From: Vigna angularis
Lineage: Eukaryota > Streptophyta > Magnoliopsida > Fabales > Fabaceae
Assembly: GCF_016808095.1 (NCBI RefSeq)
Contig: NC_068980.1
Span: 1,550,001-1,614,000 of the forward strand
Length of the DNA stretch: 64,000 nt
Reading direction: 5' to 3'
The stretch's first letter is position 1. The number at the start of each line of letters is the position of its first letter. The notes beneath the pieces were generated by a model. That model made no database searches and was not told where the DNA came from. It worked only from the letters and a program-made list of their open reading frames with translations. Shown piece after piece: positions 62,106 to 64,000 of this stretch. The translations under genes and the position numbers were made by a program.

Positions 62106-62638
62106 ATCATAACATCCAAACAAACAAAATCGAAACAGAGTCAACTCAACGAAAGAGGACACCAAACAATAAATCCTACAATGCACAACCATAAAAGAAC
62201 AAAACAAACCCAAACAAGAATGCAAAACTAAGAAATAGGAAAAACCTAATTTTCATGAAAAAATAAAAATTCAAAACAAAGCAAAAAAACATAAAATTTT
62301 CAATGTTGTAAAAAAGAGACCGAAAACCTAAAGCAGAAAACAAAGACAAAAATTTAAGGTCAATGAACGACAGAACTTCAACATGAACAAGGGTGAAATG
62401 GTGATTTGATGAATAATGTTCTTTTGTTAATAAGGTCTCAAAACGAAGAAGAATTTTAAATCCTTAATATGAACCCACGAAACCAAATATCTCAAAATGA
62501 GTTTTTCACATCACTTCATTCATTTAAAAAATCATGTTAATTATACCAATGACTATTTTTTTGACAATGTTAAAAAGTTGTTAAAAAAATGTTATGAATA
62601 TATCATTATGCTGTTTAGAATGCCTCAATATAAGCAAT
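62106..62638. other. AT-rich spacer
   Basis: A-rich sequence between the foldback element and the duplicated block. No gene or repeat structure supported. Confidence 0.5.
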
Positions 62639-64000
62639 TTTTTGGGTCTTAATGTCACATAATGCTCCATGATCATGAAAAATGTGGTCGGCGAATTGGA
62701 ACTAAATCAAGTATAGTCTTTAGCATTTTTTGGCCCCTCTCTTTTTTTCTCGCTGAAATCACTTTTTGTAAATAGCTAGTTTGGTTAATTAGGATCATGT
62801 CATCATTAATCTAGATTCAAGTTGCTTCTCATTTTACTAGTTCCTCTATTCTCCAATTTAATTGAATAAAGTAGCAATTTTTTTTCTTTTACACTTGTTA
62901 GGTACAATATGCAAATTCTGTGTATTATCAATGAAAATATTGTGTGGTTATCCAATTGCAATTTATTTTATAAAATAAGTTGTTAATTTTTATGATAATA
63001 ACATTTAAAAGTTAAAATCACCAAAAAATTTACAATATGAAATCTTTACACTGTGAATGTGGGAAGTTAAACTTAAATGAAAAGCCCTCAAAAGTAAAGT
63101 TGGGTGGAAAGTGTCCATCATCACTTTCTTTTTTCACTTTTTTCAACTATTCACACCATTTTTTCCCTAAAACATCATTGACTAAAATTGACACTTTATA
63201 AGTCCATCATTTTAATTAGACATAAAACATGGAATAAGACATTACTCTTAATTTATTTTGAAAATAAAATAAAACAATATTAAAAAAGAGAGAACAAGAT
63301 CATCTCCTAGACTAGGCTCAGAATTAGATACTTCGTGCACTAAAATTGTTTCACATGCATTTATGGAGAAAATATACAATGTGATGCTGAAATTAAAAAA
63401 AAAATATGAACGTATGAAAATGAAAAAAAAAAATGCATTTGAATATCGACCCGTTATCCATCCAGCATGATGATTTTGTCCTTTCCTACATATGGAACAT
63501 GAAATGTGTGGTAGTTAGTCATGGAGCTTTGGTTACATGTTTTAAACACAGCTTAAAGTTGTTCATTCTAAACACCAATAAAACAATTAGATAGGAACCC
63601 TTCTTCCTATACTGATCAATTTTCCAGAAAGATTCATTCATATAAGCCACAATTGCTAATCAAAGAACTTCTCTAAGCTACTTCACAGTTATTTATAGCT
63701 GGCAGACCCACTTTCCCCTGTTTTAATTTTTCTTATTTTTATCCAAGAAAAAAAAATGAATGTTTATTTAGTGAAATAAGTGCTTAATATTTTTAATTTA
63801 ATTACTTCTTAACGATTATTTTGTACTATTAAGACAGTAATTCTGCCAAAGGAATCTTTATCTGCCAACTTTTCATATAATAATATTTTTATTTTACTAT
63901 GAGGTATAAATAATTTAATTTTACTTAATATTTTTGGGCTAAATTTTACTTTTTTGTATTGGATTATTCCAAAATAAATCAAGGTAATTTAACACGAGGA
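62639..64000 (+). repeat. Segmental duplication, copy 2 (runs off the window)
   Basis: Matches 42739-44103 in the same orientation to the last base of the window. The spacing gives a duplication unit of about 19.9 kb today, or about 9 kb without the MULE/copia/chromovirus nest. By position, a second ASCC1-like gene should end about 375 bp beyond the window. Confidence 0.92.

Noticed and set aside
1..64000. tRNA, rRNA, CRISPR or bacterial-type features
   Set aside because: The only tRNA-like matches are the 12-bp primer-binding sites of LTR elements; no cloverleaf, rRNA or spacer-repeat array was seen, and the window is eukaryotic.

Overview
This is a nuclear plant window from a dicot, probably a legume (the legume call is an inference from overall gene and retroelement resemblance; I could not run a search). 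The evidence is intron-rich genes with GT..AG borders, plant-only families (JINGUBANG-like WD40, ALIS, delta-TIP, chloroplast NDH subunit PnsB3), AT-rich spacers, and LTR retrotransposons primed by initiator-Met tRNA.

Layout. 0.5-4.1 kb: a four-exon gene for a membrane-anchored plant protein of unknown function (minus). 4.9-5.1 kb: a possible very small membrane protein (plus). 6.7-8.3 kb: a WD40 gene broken by one in-frame TGA (minus). 10.7-12.8 kb: an eight-exon ALIS/CDC50 P4-ATPase beta subunit (minus). 13.9-18.9 kb: a twelve-exon long-form tRNase Z (minus). 19.8-36.1 kb: two related, very young Ty3/gypsy-type elements with no intact retroelement ORF, one nested in the 3' LTR of the other, both with perfect 5-bp target duplications; the outer one carries an antisense WUSCHEL-type homeobox gene. 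37.7-39.2 kb: PnsB3/NDF4 (plus). 40.9-42.1 kb: TIP2 aquaporin (minus). 44.5-49.2 kb: ASCC1-like KH + 2H phosphoesterase ('LigT') gene (minus). 49.5-60.3 kb: a three-level nest: a small Mutator-like element with long terminal inverted repeats and a gene-like ORF, split by a Ty1/copia element, itself split by a 5'-truncated chromovirus. 60.5-62.1 kb: a foldback element. 62.6-64.0 kb: a second copy of the 42.7-44.1 kb spacer, implying a tandem duplication whose second gene lies past the window end.

The gene order LigT/ASCC1-like - TIP2 - PnsB3 - tRNase Z matches, from memory, Arabidopsis At3g16220/16230 - At3g16240 - At3g16250 - At3g16260. The window is therefore an old conserved gene block inflated by recent transposon nests between tRNase Z and PnsB3 and directly upstream of the ASCC1-like gene. 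Exon joins were worked out by hand. For seven genes (unknown membrane protein, WD40, ALIS, tRNase Z, PnsB3, TIP2, captured WOX) the coding phases close across every junction. For the ASCC1-like gene the first junction does not.
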